A DNA stretch of 64,000 bases, taken from positions 62,001 through 126,000 of the forward strand of contig NZ_SCVD01000025.1 in the NCBI RefSeq assembly GCF_004297125.1, in the 5' to 3' direction. This stretch comes from Phenylobacterium sp. GTDB taxonomy: Bacteria; Pseudomonadota; Alphaproteobacteria; Caulobacterales; Caulobacteraceae. The stretch's first letter is position 1. Each line of letters starts with the position of its first letter. Both the position numbers and the translations under genes were made by a program. The notes beneath the pieces are model-generated. The model did no database searches. It saw only the letters and a program-made list of their open reading frames with translations, and was not told the DNA's origin. Below are positions 8,144-16,254 of this stretch, one piece after another.

Positions 8144-8869
8144 TTACGCGAACGCCAGGCCGCGGCGGCGGCGCAGCGTCCAGCCGGCGGCGCCGAAGCC
8201 CACGATCATCAGGGCCCAGGACGCGGGCTCGGGCGCCGGCGAGACGACACCGCCCGGGTTGGGGCCGACGACCAACGAGATCGGGTTGAACGCGCCGGTG
8301 GTGTAGTTCGAGCTCTTGGCCGCCTCCGGCGCGAAGATGTCGAAGTTCCCGCTCCAGCCCCAGCCCGGCGTCTGGGCCGCGGTGAGGCTCTGCAGGGTGT
8401 GGTAGTCGGGGCCGGCCAGGTAGTTGAGGGACGAGGGCGCGAAGGTGCCGACGGTGTTGGCGTGCAGGCTGAGGCTGGCGTTGGGGCCCGCCGCCTGGTG
8501 GCTGAAGCCTTCGTCGGCGCCGTCGTCGTACTGGGTCTGCTCGCCGGAGGCGCCGCCGATCTCCAAGGAGACGCCGCCGATGGTGAGGACCGCGCGGACC
8601 GGGGCGTAGGCGCCCTCGCCGGTGACGAAGCTGTTGATCTCGCCCTGGAAGATGTTCTCCGGCAGGGCCAGGGCGTCGTCGCGGTAGAAGACGGCTGTGA
8701 AGGCGGACCCCGTGATGTCGCCGCCAACTTCTCCGAAGAGTCCGAGGCCGTCGAACCCGTAGCTTACGGTTCCGGCGTAGGTATAGGTGACGACGGCGGC
8801 GGACGCCGGCTGCGAAAAGGCGATCGCCGTCAGGGCGGCGGGCAGCGCCAGCCACAGGTTCATCTTCAT
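8144..8869 (-). CDS. PEPxxWA-CTERM sorting domain protein
   Basis: A 241-residue exported protein with a signal peptide ending in SQPASAAVV and a C-terminal APEPASWALMIVGFGAAGWTLRRRR sorting signal. The body is different from the other two PEP-CTERM proteins here, rich in Gly, Ser and Asn, and would be a beta-rich surface protein. Its upstream region lacks the TTTTACA...TTTGTAA repeats and instead has an inverted repeat at 8888-8903, so it is probably controlled separately. An ATG two codons downstream of the chosen start is an alternative. Confidence 0.85.
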   Translation of the reverse strand: MKMNLWLALPAALTAIAFSQPASAAVVTYTYAGTVSYGFDGLGLFGEVGGDITGSAFTAVFYRDDALALPENIFQGEINSFVTGEGAYAPVRAVLTIGGVSLEIGGASGEQTQYDDGADEGFSHQAAGPNASLSLHANTVGTFAPSSLNYLAGPDYHTLQSLTAAQTPGWGWSGNFDIFAPEAAKSSNYTTGAFNPISLVVGPNPGGVVSPAPEPASWALMIVGFGAAGWTLRRRRGLAFA

Positions 8870-8887
8870 GATTACATTCCTTGCGAG

Positions 8888-8903
8888 TCCGCCGGTCGGC
8901 GGA
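8888..8903. repeat. Small inverted repeat in the leader of the PEP-CTERM gene
   Basis: TCCGCC-GGTC-GGCGGA, perfect six-base arms, about 20 bases upstream of the start at 8869. It could be an operator or a leader hairpin. Confidence 0.4.
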
Positions 8904-9009
8904 TGACTTGACGTTCCTCAATGGGAAGACTGGCTAGGTACGGCGCAGGCGCAAGCGGGACAATCGGCAAGGTTGCAGACTCCCCCTGCAGATTTGGATG
9001 CATCCGGGC

Positions 9010-9438
9010 TCAGAACGGCAGCGGCTCCAGGTCCGGGTCCAGCCAGGCGCGGCGGGCGGCGACGGAGAACAGCGCCTCGCGCGACCAGTGGGCCAACAGC
9101 CACTCGGAGCGGCCGAAAGGCGAGGCCAGGAGGTCGGCGAGCGCCTCCGAGAGCCGCGTGCCCGGCCGCTCGGCCAGCCAGGCGCGGGCGGCGCGCAGGG
9201 AGGCGAGCGTGATGGTCTCGTGGTAGCCGGACGTGTCGCTGTTCTCGACGCCGGTGGCGGCGTTGTAGGCGCGGATCAGGCCCGGCATCTGCGCCTCCGC
9301 ATCGACGCCGGGGCGGGTCAGCAGCCAGAGCGCGGCGGCGAAGTGGGCGGCGTGCGTCCATTCCGGCTTCGGCAGGCTGCGGTCGGCGACGCCCAGGCCG
9401 ATGCGCTCGATGTCGGCGTCGGAAAGGTGGGGCGGCAT
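9010..9438 (-). CDS. Conserved hypothetical protein
   Basis: A 142-residue soluble protein of unknown function, with WTHAAHFAAALWLL, SGYHETITLASLRAARAWLAERP and LLAHWSREALFSVAARRAWLDPDLEPLPF as its most patterned segments. The His and Glu residues in the first two could form a metal or substrate site, but that is a guess. GGGAGC precedes the ATG. A strong hairpin with a T run lies 38 bases upstream in the same orientation, so expression may depend on read-through (see terminator and small ORF entries). Confidence 0.8.
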   Translation of the reverse strand: MPPHLSDADIERIGLGVADRSLPKPEWTHAAHFAAALWLLTRPGVDAEAQMPGLIRAYNAATGVENSDTSGYHETITLASLRAARAWLAERPGTRLSEALADLLASPFGRSEWLLAHWSREALFSVAARRAWLDPDLEPLPF

Positions 9439-9476
9439 AGGGAGCTCCTTGACGTGGGGGCTCGGCGGGCGTCGGC

Positions 9477-9498
9477 AAAAACCCCGCCGAGGCGGGGT
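9477..9498 (-). terminator. Strong intrinsic terminator
   Basis: Read on the minus strand, the stem ACCCCGCC / GGCGGGGT with a two-base loop is followed by five T. It lies between a 29-codon open frame and the gene at 9010-9438, all in the same direction, an arrangement seen in attenuators. On the plus strand the T run is only three bases, so the minus strand is the better reading. Confidence 0.7.
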
Positions 9499-9529
9499 TT
9501 GCGAGGACTGTTCGAGGGGGTCTGGACCG

Positions 9530-9619
9530 CTAGGCCAGGGCTCCGGAACAGGCGCGCGCAGACACCGCCAGGTGATGGCGTTGCTGCTGGATGGCCTGTT
9601 TGCGGCTGGCGCGGGTCAT
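9530..9619 (-). CDS. Possible 29-residue leader peptide
   Basis: A short ATG-to-TAG frame encoding a basic peptide with QQQRHHLAVSARACSGALA at its end, located just upstream of a strong terminator and then the gene at 9010-9438. No clear ribosome-binding site precedes it and there is no run of a single amino acid beyond QQQ and HH, so a classical amino-acid attenuator is not obvious. It is recorded because position and stop-to-hairpin spacing are what a leader peptide would show. Confidence 0.25.
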   Translation of the reverse strand: MTRASRKQAIQQQRHHLAVSARACSGALA

Positions 9620-9702
9620 GGCGGGGCTTGTAGCGCATGGGCCGGGCGGCGGAAACCATGACCTTTCAGGGCGGCTTAAGGCCGTCGCGGCACAGTCGAG
9701 GG

Positions 9703-10356
9703 ATGACTCTCTCGCGCCTGCGCCTGCTGGGCAGCTTCCTCGTCGCGGCGGCGCTGGCCGTGGTGGCGGCGCTCGCCATGGGCGGCGGGTCGGCGATCGG
9801 GGCCTATGTGGGGTCTGGCCTGTTGTGCTGCACGCTGCCGCTGGCGGCGCTCAGCCTCTGGCGGGCGCTGCAACGACCGCGGGGCGTCGGCTATGAGCTG
9901 GGGCCAGCCGCGCCGGTCGTGCAAATGCTGCACCTGGGAACCTGGGCCGGGATCGCCACGGGCTCGGCGATCTGGACGCTGGCGGCGGTGAACCTGGACT
10001 TCGACGCCAAGGCCGGGTTCTGGGCGATGGGGCCGCTGGGCGTGGCGGTCGGCGGCTTCATGGCGGCGATGATGCTGTGGTCGTGGGCCCACCCCTTCCC
10101 CACGGTGCGGGCGGACACGACGGGGATCAGCGTCGGCGGCGGGCTGGTCATGCCCTGGCGCGACCTGCGCGGCGTCAGGTTCCGGCGCTCGGCGACCGGC
10201 TTCTCGCACGTGGAGATCGCCCTTCGGAGCGGCGAGACCTTGCGGCCCAAGGTTCCGCTCACCGTCGGGATCGAGGACCTGGAAGGCTTCTTCGGCGTGG
10301 TCGGCCGGCATCTGCCGCCGTCAGAGACGCCCCATCTCGCGCAGGCGCTCCAGTAG
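9703..10356 (+). CDS. Four-helix membrane protein with a C-terminal PH-like segment
   Basis: About 217 residues. Four hydrophobic helices occur as two hairpins (LLGSFLVAAALAVVAALAMG, YVGSGLLCCTLPLAALSLW, then WAGIATGSAIWTLAAV and GPLGVAVGGFMAAMMLW). A soluble C-terminal domain follows (RADTTGISVGGGLVMPWRDLRGVRF...) with the beta pattern of bacterial PH-like domains. Function unknown. The ATG at 9703 is chosen; an upstream in-frame ATG at 9658 is possible. The 3' end overlaps recO on the other strand by 36 bases. Confidence 0.75.
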   Translation: MTLSRLRLLGSFLVAAALAVVAALAMGGGSAIGAYVGSGLLCCTLPLAALSLWRALQRPRGVGYELGPAAPVVQMLHLGTWAGIATGSAIWTLAAVNLDFDAKAGFWAMGPLGVAVGGFMAAMMLWSWAHPFPTVRADTTGISVGGGLVMPWRDLRGVRFRRSATGFSHVEIALRSGETLRPKVPLTVGIEDLEGFFGVVGRHLPPSETPHLAQALQ

Positions 10357-11052
10357 CCAGACCCGCGCCGGCGGCAGCGGCCGGTTCAGCGGATTGAAGA
10401 TGAAGGCCTCCAGGAAGTGGCCGGTGATGTCGAGGCCCGCGCCCACGTCGCCGGGCATGAGGCGGCCCTGGGCCGACAGCATGAAGGGCGGCAGGGCCAG
10501 CAGGCGGTCCTTGTAGGGCTCGCCGGCGTCGCGGGAGACCGCGCGGCCGGTGCGCGGGCTGACGTAGATCAGGTCGTCGGTGGAGCCGGTCGCGGCGCAC
10601 TTGGACAGGTCCAGGCCGAAGCCCAGGTCCTGCAGCAGGCCGGCCTCGAAGCGGACGAAGACCGCGGGCCAGATGTCGGGGATGGCGAAGGCGGCCGCCA
10701 GGGCCTCGAAGGCCAGGTAGGCGCCCGGATGCGGCTCGCGCTCGGGCAAGGCGCCGGCGGCGACGGCGGCCGCCGCGGCGATCCCGGCCAGCGCCAGGGC
10801 GTCGTCGAACAGCGCCGAGGGGCCCTCGCCCACCGGCTCCAGCATCGCCGAGCCCAGCTGCTCTGAGACGCGGGCGCGGTAGCGCACCAGCACCTGGGCG
10901 CCGGGCTGCAGGAACGGCTTCATCTTGCGCGACGCCCCGCCGGCCACGTGAGCGGCGTAGCGGCCGTGCCGCGCGGTCAGCAGCTCGACGATCGCGCCGG
11001 CCTCGCCGTGGGCGCGGGCCGCCAGGACGAAGGCGTCGTCCTCAAACTCCAC
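10321..11052 (-). CDS. recO: DNA repair protein RecO
   Basis: A 243-residue RecO: an N-terminal OB-fold (DAFVLAARAHGEAGAIVELLTARHGRYAAHVAGG) followed by a helical domain. RecO works with RecR to load RecA on SSB-coated single strands in gap repair. The cysteine cluster of many RecO proteins is largely absent (one Cys, in SKCAATG). The start codon is GTG at 11052, just after the nat stop. It lies near era, rnc and lepB as in other alphaproteobacteria, with nat inserted between era and recO. Confidence 0.92.
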   Translation of the reverse strand: MEFEDDAFVLAARAHGEAGAIVELLTARHGRYAAHVAGGASRKMKPFLQPGAQVLVRYRARVSEQLGSAMLEPVGEGPSALFDDALALAGIAAAAAVAAGALPEREPHPGAYLAFEALAAAFAIPDIWPAVFVRFEAGLLQDLGFGLDLSKCAATGSTDDLIYVSPRTGRAVSRDAGEPYKDRLLALPPFMLSAQGRLMPGDVGAGLDITGHFLEAFIFNPLNRPLPPARVWLLERLREMGRL

Positions 11053-11064
11053 GGGGGAATTCCA

Positions 11065-11883
11065 TCAGGGCGCCGGCGCGTTGACGGCGCGCTCGATGAT
11101 CGGCCGCCAGGCGGGTTCGACCGGCAGGCCGAAGGTCTCGCGCAGCACCCGCTCGACCCCGTCGGCGTCCAGGATCTCCCGGGTCGGCTCGCCGCCCAGC
11201 GGCCGGGTGGTGAAGCGGTTGAACAGCAGGCCGTAGCGGGCCTCAGGCGTGGTGAGCGCGCAGAGCAGGTTGGCCCGGAAGTGGCTGGTCGGATGGGTGG
11301 AGGTGAACCAGTTGGCCATCTCGTAGTCGCGCGGCACGCAGGGGCTCAGCGAGACGTCGTAGGCCGGGACCCAGCCCATCTCGCGACGGACCTCCAGCGA
11401 GACGCCGCCTTCGATGGGCAGCAGGCGGTAGCTGTCGTGGTCGGTGACCTGGACCTCGCCGGGGGCGAACCGCAGGGGCGCGGTGAGCACACAGCCGCCG
11501 AAGCCCACGTCGACGAACCAGTCCTGGCCCTCGGCGCCGACCTTGAGGACGTGATGGGTGCGCGGCTGGGCCGGCGTTCCGGACGGGGCGTTCCAGCGCA
11601 CGCGGGCGGCGTAGCCCTCGACCTCGAAGCCGAGGGTGGTGAGGACGCGGGTGAAGAGGCTGTTGTGCTCGAAGCAATACCCACCCCTGCGACCGTGGAT
11701 CAGCTTGGCGTCGACGGCGGTGGGCGAGATGTCGATCCCGCGGTCCAGCAGGCAGTCGATGGCCTCGAACGGTATCGCGGCGGGGTGCAGGGCGTGCAGC
11801 GCCCGGAGCGTGGCCAGGCTGGCGTCGCGGGGGCCCGTGTAGCCGATGCGGGCGAAATAGGCGTCGAGGTCCATCGCATCCAT
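11065..11883 (-). CDS. nat: Arylamine N-acetyltransferase
   Basis: A 272-residue NAT that transfers acetyl from acetyl-CoA to arylamines or hydrazines. The Cys-His-Asp triad is readable: C70 in RRGGYCFEHN, H110 in RTHHVL, and D125 in FVDVGFGG. Length is usual for the family. It sits between era and recO, 12 bases before the recO start, and may be co-transcribed with it. A perfect inverted repeat separates it from era. Confidence 0.95.
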   Translation of the reverse strand: MDAMDLDAYFARIGYTGPRDASLATLRALHALHPAAIPFEAIDCLLDRGIDISPTAVDAKLIHGRRGGYCFEHNSLFTRVLTTLGFEVEGYAARVRWNAPSGTPAQPRTHHVLKVGAEGQDWFVDVGFGGCVLTAPLRFAPGEVQVTDHDSYRLLPIEGGVSLEVRREMGWVPAYDVSLSPCVPRDYEMANWFTSTHPTSHFRANLLCALTTPEARYGLLFNRFTTRPLGGEPTREILDADGVERVLRETFGLPVEPAWRPIIERAVNAPAP

Positions 11884-11973
11884 CTAGGGCGTCAGCACGG
11901 CTTCGCGAAGACCTTCGCTCCTCCCTCGTCGCAGACGGGGGAGGTGGATCGGCGCGGAACGCGGCGAGACGGA

Positions 11974-12018
11974 GGGGGCGCAAAGCCCCCGGCGCGGTGA
12001 CTGGGGCTTTGCGCCCCC
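11974..12018. repeat. Perfect 16-base inverted repeat
   Basis: Arms at 11974-11989 and 12003-12018 (GGGGGCGCAAAGCCCC and its complement) around a 13-base spacer. It lies between the era stop and the nat start, both on the minus strand. RNA from either strand would form a very stable hairpin; there is no T run, so it is more likely a REP-type element or RNA-stability hairpin than a simple terminator. Confidence 0.7.
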
Positions 12019-12070
12019 TCCACCGCTTCGCGGTCCCCCTCCCCCGCGCTCTGCGGCGCGGGGGAGGAGC
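12014..12070. repeat. Dispersed GC-rich palindromic repeat, copy D
   Basis: CCCCCTCCACC, hairpin CCGCTTCGCGG, CCCCCTCCCCCGCG and the pairing arm CGCGGGGGAGGAG, the same layout as copies A and B. It shares its first bases with the right arm of the inverted repeat at 11974-12018 and ends just before the era stop. Confidence 0.6.
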
Positions 12071-12076
12071 GAGCCG

Positions 12077-13030
12077 TTAGGCTTCGAAATCCAGGCCCAC
12101 GTCGCCGTAGAATTCGCGCTTGTCGGCCCATTTCTCGTCGACGGTGACGTGCAGGAACAGGTGGACGGGGCGGTCCAGGAGTTCGGTGAGTTCCTCGCGG
12201 GACTTCTGGCCGATCCACTTCAGGGTCTGGCCGCCCTTGCCCAGGATGATCGGGCGCTGGCTCTCGCGCTCGACGTAGATGGTCTGCTCGATGCGGACGC
12301 CGCCGTCCTTGCGTTCCTGGAAGGCCGTGGTCTCGACGGCCGCCGAATAGGGCAGCTCCTCGTGGACGCGCAGGTAGAGTTTCTCGCGGGTGATCTCGGC
12401 CGCCAGCAGGCGGGCCGGCAGGTCGGCGGTCTGGTCCGCCGGATAGAGCCAGGGGCCTTCCGGCATGAGCTCGGCGAGGCGGGCCTTGAGGTCGTCGACG
12501 CCCGAGCCGTCGGCGGCGGAGATCATGAAGACCTCGGAATAGACGCCGGTCTCGAACAGCCGCTGCGACAGGGCGAGCAGGGTGTCGCGCCGCATGCCGT
12601 CGATCTTGTTGAGCGCCAGGATCGCCTTCTTGCCCGAGGCCTTCAGGCCCGCGACGATGGACTCGACGTCGACGGCGGCCTTGCGGTCGGCGGGCTTGCC
12701 CTCCTTGGTGGGGGCGGCCAGCTCGGCGACGGAGTCCACCAGGTGGACGATGGCGTCGGCGTCGTCGGCCCCGCCCCAGGCGGCGCGGACCATGGCGCGG
12801 TCCAGCTTGCGGCGCGGCTGGAAGATCCCGGGGGTGTCGACCAGCACGATCTGGGCCTCGCCTTCGATGGCGACGCCGCGCACCGGGAAGCGGGTGGTCT
12901 GCACCTTTTGCGTCACGATGGAGACCTTGGCCCCGACGAGACGGTTGGTCAGGGTCGACTTGCCCGCGTTGGGGGCGCCGATGATGGCCGCGAAGCCGGC
13001 ATGGGTTTGTGGTTCGGAAGGGGGGGTCAT
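12077..13030 (-). CDS. era: GTPase Era
   Basis: A 317-residue Era: the G1 loop GAPNAGKS at residues 18-25, the G3 motif DTPG at 65-68, NKID (G4), and a C-terminal KH domain (REKLYLRVHEELPYSAAVETT..., GKGGQTLKWIG). It binds the 3' end of 16S rRNA and checks 30S assembly. A GTP-switch stretch QTTRFPVRG replaces the more usual TTR-xR-xxGI. The ATG overlaps the rnc stop (ATGA), so translation of the two is coupled. Confidence 0.96.
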   Translation of the reverse strand: MTPPSEPQTHAGFAAIIGAPNAGKSTLTNRLVGAKVSIVTQKVQTTRFPVRGVAIEGEAQIVLVDTPGIFQPRRKLDRAMVRAAWGGADDADAIVHLVDSVAELAAPTKEGKPADRKAAVDVESIVAGLKASGKKAILALNKIDGMRRDTLLALSQRLFETGVYSEVFMISAADGSGVDDLKARLAELMPEGPWLYPADQTADLPARLLAAEITREKLYLRVHEELPYSAAVETTAFQERKDGGVRIEQTIYVERESQRPIILGKGGQTLKWIGQKSREELTELLDRPVHLFLHVTVDEKWADKREFYGDVGLDFEA

Positions 13031-13746
13031 TGGTCGGCCTCGGCCTCGGATTCCACGCCCTCGCGCTTGAGCAGCATGGTCTGGGCCGCGGACTTCTCCG
13101 CCGCCTGGCGGGAACCGCCTTCGCCCCGCTCGGGCTCGAAGCCCTGGATGCGGACCTCGACGGTGAAGGCCGGGGCGTGGGCGGGACCCGTGCGGTTCAC
13201 CACCTCGTAGGCCGGCAGCGGCAGGCCCAGGCCCTGGGCCCATTCCTGGAGCTGGGTCTTGGGATCCTTGGAGCGCGGGGCGTCCAGGTGCTGGAACTCC
13301 TCGGCCCAGAATTTCTCGAAGAAGGCCTTGGCCGTCTCCAGCCCGCCGTCGATGTAGAGGGCCGCGATCAGGGCCTCGCAGGCGTCGCCCAGCACGGCGT
13401 CGGACTTGCGGGCGCCCACCTTGGTGGCGCTGGCCGAGAGGCGGAGCGCCTGCGGCAGGCCGGCGCGCTCCGCGGCGCGGGCGCAGGCATGGTAGTTCAC
13501 CAGGCTGGCGAGGCGGCGCGACATCTCCCCTTCCCGGCTGTCCGGGTCGAGGGCCATCAGCCGTTCGGCGGCGCAGAGGTTCAGCACCCGGTCGCCCAGG
13601 AATTCCAGCCGCTCATTGTGGCGCACCTCGCGCGCGCCGTCGCCGACGCTGGCGTGGGTCAGCGCGCGTTCCAGGAGGTCGCGGTCGACGAAGATATGGC
13701 CAATGCGGCTCTCGAGGTCTTCGACGGCCGCGGCTCGCGCGTTCAT
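13027..13746 (-). CDS. rnc: Ribonuclease III
   Basis: A 239-residue RNase III. The signature NERLEFLGDRVL (residues 44-55) carries the metal-binding E45, E48 and D52; DACEALIAALYIDGG supplies the second acidic pair. A C-terminal dsRNA-binding domain (DPKTQLQEWAQGLGLPLPAYEVV..., SRQAAEKSAAQTML) follows. It cuts double-stranded RNA in rRNA processing. The start and stop overlap lepB and era respectively as ATGA, giving a coupled lepB-rnc-era unit. Confidence 0.96.
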   Translation of the reverse strand: MNARAAAVEDLESRIGHIFVDRDLLERALTHASVGDGAREVRHNERLEFLGDRVLNLCAAERLMALDPDSREGEMSRRLASLVNYHACARAAERAGLPQALRLSASATKVGARKSDAVLGDACEALIAALYIDGGLETAKAFFEKFWAEEFQHLDAPRSKDPKTQLQEWAQGLGLPLPAYEVVNRTGPAHAPAFTVEVRIQGFEPERGEGGSRQAAEKSAAQTMLLKREGVESEAEADQ

Positions 13747-14525
13747 TTGAGGACTTTGAAGAACCGGCTGGGACGGGCGTCGAGCACCCAGGTCCAGGGC
13801 TTGAAGATCGAGGCCTCGGGCTTCCACGACAAGAGGATGATCTGCGCCTTGCCGACCAGGTTCTCGGCCGGGACGTAGCCCACGCCGCCGATCGCCGGGT
13901 TCACGCGGCTGTCCGAGGAGTTGTCGCGGTTGTCGCCCATCATGAAGTAGTGGCCTTCGGGGACGACGAAGACGTCGGTGTTGTCGAGCTCGCCGTCCGT
14001 GCCGAAGTCCTGGGTGGCGAAGCGCCTGCCGGTGGGCAGGGTCTCCTCGAAGCGGGCCACGTCGCGGACATAACCGCCGCCCACGTCCTCGCGGACCGGC
14101 GACAGGGCCTGGCGGGGCACCAGCTTGTCGTTCACCCACAGGAGACCGTTCTTCATCTGGATGCGGTCGCCCGGCAGGCCGATGACGCGCTTGACGTAGT
14201 CGGTGCGGTTGTCGCTGGGCAGCTTGAAGACGACGATGTCGCCGCGCTGGGCCTGCTTCTCGAGGATGCGGCCCTTGAACAGCGGCGGGCTGAACGGGAT
14301 CGAGTGGTGCGAGTACCCGTAGCTGAACTTCGAGACGATGATGTAGTCGCCCTCGTAGAGGTTCGGCTCCATCGACGCAGACGGGATCGTGAAGGGCTGG
14401 AAGAAGATCACGCGAAGGACCAGCGCGATCAGCAGCGCGTAGAAGACGGTCTTGAAGATCTCGACCAGCTCGTTCACCGCGCCGGATTTTTCAGGCGTCT
14501 TCACGCTCTGCACGTTCTGGCTCAT
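13743..14525 (-). CDS. lepB: Signal peptidase I
   Basis: A 260-residue type I leader peptidase with an N-terminal membrane helix (TVFYALLIALVLRVIFF), the nucleophile S51 in PSASMEP, and the general base K112 in DYVKRVIGLPGD; the conserved box GDNRDNSSDSR is present. It removes signal peptides from exported proteins at the periplasmic face. It is the first gene of the lepB-rnc-era run; AGGGACGACGA precedes the ATG. In many alphaproteobacteria acpS lies directly upstream, but here about 3.3 kb of other genes intervene. Confidence 0.96.
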   Translation of the reverse strand: MSQNVQSVKTPEKSGAVNELVEIFKTVFYALLIALVLRVIFFQPFTIPSASMEPNLYEGDYIIVSKFSYGYSHHSIPFSPPLFKGRILEKQAQRGDIVVFKLPSDNRTDYVKRVIGLPGDRIQMKNGLLWVNDKLVPRQALSPVREDVGGGYVRDVARFEETLPTGRRFATQDFGTDGELDNTDVFVVPEGHYFMMGDNRDNSSDSRVNPAIGGVGYVPAENLVGKAQIILLSWKPEASIFKPWTWVLDARPSRFFKVLK

Positions 14526-14568
14526 TCGTCGTCCCTGGGCGCCTCGGTGACCCGAAGCGGTTGCCCTA

Positions 14569-14611
14569 GAGCATTTTGGGACGGGACGGAACGTCCCGAG
14601 CCGAAATGCTC
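14569..14611. repeat. Nested inverted repeat upstream of lepB
   Basis: Outer arms GAGCATTT (14569-14576) and AAATGCTC (14604-14611) enclose inner arms CGGGACG (14582-14588) and CGTCCCG (14592-14598). It lies about 45 bases upstream of the lepB start and would form a hairpin in the lepB leader if the promoter is further out. Confidence 0.65.
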
Positions 14612-14724
14612 CAGATTCAAAGGTCGCGGGCGCGGAATCTTCCGCGCCCACAGCGCTCCCTAGCCCATGAGCAAGTTCCGCGCCCGTGAACAATGTGAGA
14701 GGCGGCGATCGGTCGCCGCAATAT

Positions 14725-14834
14725 TCGTCATCCCACGGTCGCGCAGCGATCCGGGGGACCCAAGCAGACGCGCCGCATGCGGAGAGCCACCTTGGGTCCC
14801 CCGGTCCAGCCCGCGGCTGGCCGTGGGATGACGA
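14725..14834. repeat. 110-base nested palindromic element
   Basis: Two perfect 14-base inverted pairs are nested: TCGTCATCCCACGG (14725-14738) with its complement at 14821-14834, and CCGGGGGACCCAAG (14751-14764) with its complement at 14791-14804. The outer TCGTCATCCC...GGGATGACGA arms look like an intergenic palindrome family common in alphaproteobacteria. It fills most of the gap between lepB and the divergent EamA gene; I see no gene in 14526-14925. Confidence 0.7.
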
Positions 14835-14925
14835 GCGTTCAAGGCTGAGCCCAAACCGCTGATCAAGGGCCAGTCGCCGCGAATTGGACCGGTGACAGTC
14901 CCGCTTGCCGGCCTATGTAGGGGCC

Positions 14926-15822
14926 ATGACCCGCGACGCCCTGCCCCCGCTGCATCTCCTGCTGGCCCTGGTGGTGGTGGCCGTTTGGGGGACCAATTTC
15001 GTGGTCATCAAATGGGGGCTGGCCGACTTCCCGCCCCTGACCTTCGCGGCGCTCAGGTTCACCTTCGCGGTGCTGCCGGCGATCTTCTTCCTGAAGCGGC
15101 CCAAGGTGAGCTGGTGGAACCTGGCGGCCTATGGGGTGCTGATCGGGGTGGGCCAGTTCGGCGTGCTCTACATCGCCATGACCAACATGATCTCGCCGGG
15201 CCTGGCCAGCCTGGTGGTGCAGGTGCAGGCGTTCTTCACCATCGGCTTCGCCATGCTGATGGCCGGCGAGCGGGTGAAGCCGTTCCAGCTGGTCGCCCTG
15301 GGGCTGGCCGCCAGCGGGCTGGGATGGCTGATGATCCACACCAACGCCGAGGTGACGCCGCTGGGCCTGGGCCTGGTGGTGTTCGCGGCGCTGGCCTGGG
15401 CCGGCGGCAACACGGCGGCGCGGGCCGCCGGGTCGGTGAACATGCTGAGCTATGTGGTCTGGGCCAGCGTCTTCTCGGCCCCGCCGCTGTTCGTGCTGGC
15501 CTTGCTGTTCGAGGGGTGGCCGGCGGTCTCGCAGTCGATCGTCCAGGCCGACGCCGGCGCCTGGGCCGCGGTGCTGTGGCAGTCGGTGGGCAACACCATC
15601 TTCGGCTACACCTGCTGGGCGTGGCTGCTGGCGCGGCACCCGGCGGCGACCATCGCGCCGCTGTCGCTGCTGGTGCCGGTGTTCGGCATGGGCGCCTCGG
15701 CGATCCTGCTGCACGAGCCCCTGACCCACTGGAAACTGACCGCCGCCGTCCTGGTCCTGGGCGGCCTGGCCATCAACACCCTCTGGCCGCGGATCGCCCA
15801 TCGCCGCGCCGCCGCCGTCTGA
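14926..15822 (+). CDS. EamA/DMT family transporter
   Basis: A 298-residue inner-membrane protein with about ten hydrophobic segments arranged as two EamA repeats; WGTNFVVIKWGLADFPPLTFAALRF is the typical first-repeat signature, and the second repeat ends in PLTHWKLTAAVLVLGGLAI. Drug/metabolite transporters of this type usually export amino acids or other metabolites; the substrate is unknown. The ATG at 14926 follows TAGGGG. The next gene starts 10 bases after its stop. Confidence 0.9.
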   Translation: MTRDALPPLHLLLALVVVAVWGTNFVVIKWGLADFPPLTFAALRFTFAVLPAIFFLKRPKVSWWNLAAYGVLIGVGQFGVLYIAMTNMISPGLASLVVQVQAFFTIGFAMLMAGERVKPFQLVALGLAASGLGWLMIHTNAEVTPLGLGLVVFAALAWAGGNTAARAAGSVNMLSYVVWASVFSAPPLFVLALLFEGWPAVSQSIVQADAGAWAAVLWQSVGNTIFGYTCWAWLLARHPAATIAPLSLLVPVFGMGASAILLHEPLTHWKLTAAVLVLGGLAINTLWPRIAHRRAAAV

Positions 15823-15832
15823 GGTCGTCCCG

Positions 15833-16213
15833 ATGCCCGCCCGCGAGACCGTCGACGCCTTCGTGGCCCAGGTGCTGAGCGGCGCCCACGTGGAGGCGAT
15901 CCGCGACTGGTACGCCGACGACGCCTCCATGCAGGAGAACCAGGACGCGCCGCGGATCGGCCGCGAGCTGCTGATGGCCGGCGAGGCCCAGATGCTGGCG
16001 ATGCAGGCCTCGGTGACGACCGAGCTGCTGGCCCCGCCGGTGGTGGACGGCGACCGGGTGGCGATCCACTGGCGCTTCACCTTCGTCTCGAAGAAGGGAC
16101 ACGCGAACAGCTTCGAGGAGATCGCCTGGCAGACCTGGCGGGGCGACAAGGTCTGGCGAGAGGTGTTCTTCTACGACCCCGGCCAGACGCGGCGGCCCGC
16201 CCGCGCGCCGTGA
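15833..16213 (+). CDS. SnoaL-like NTF2-fold protein
   Basis: A 126-residue protein with the SnoaL_2 layout: ETVDAFVAQVLSGAHVEAIRDWYADDASMQEN at the N-terminus, then VVDGDRVAIHWRFTF and FEEIAWQTWRGDKVWREVFFYDP. It is likely a small binding or isomerase-type barrel with no assignable substrate. It follows the EamA gene by 10 bases and is probably co-transcribed. Confidence 0.88.
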   Translation: MPARETVDAFVAQVLSGAHVEAIRDWYADDASMQENQDAPRIGRELLMAGEAQMLAMQASVTTELLAPPVVDGDRVAIHWRFTFVSKKGHANSFEEIAWQTWRGDKVWREVFFYDPGQTRRPARAP

Positions 16214-16254
16214 CCTTGTTCGCCAAGGCGGCGGCGGGGCGCTAGACCTTGGGG

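Noticed and set aside
14569..14834. CRISPR array
   Set aside because: The repeats are single nested palindromes without regularly spaced units or spacers; no cas gene is in the window.
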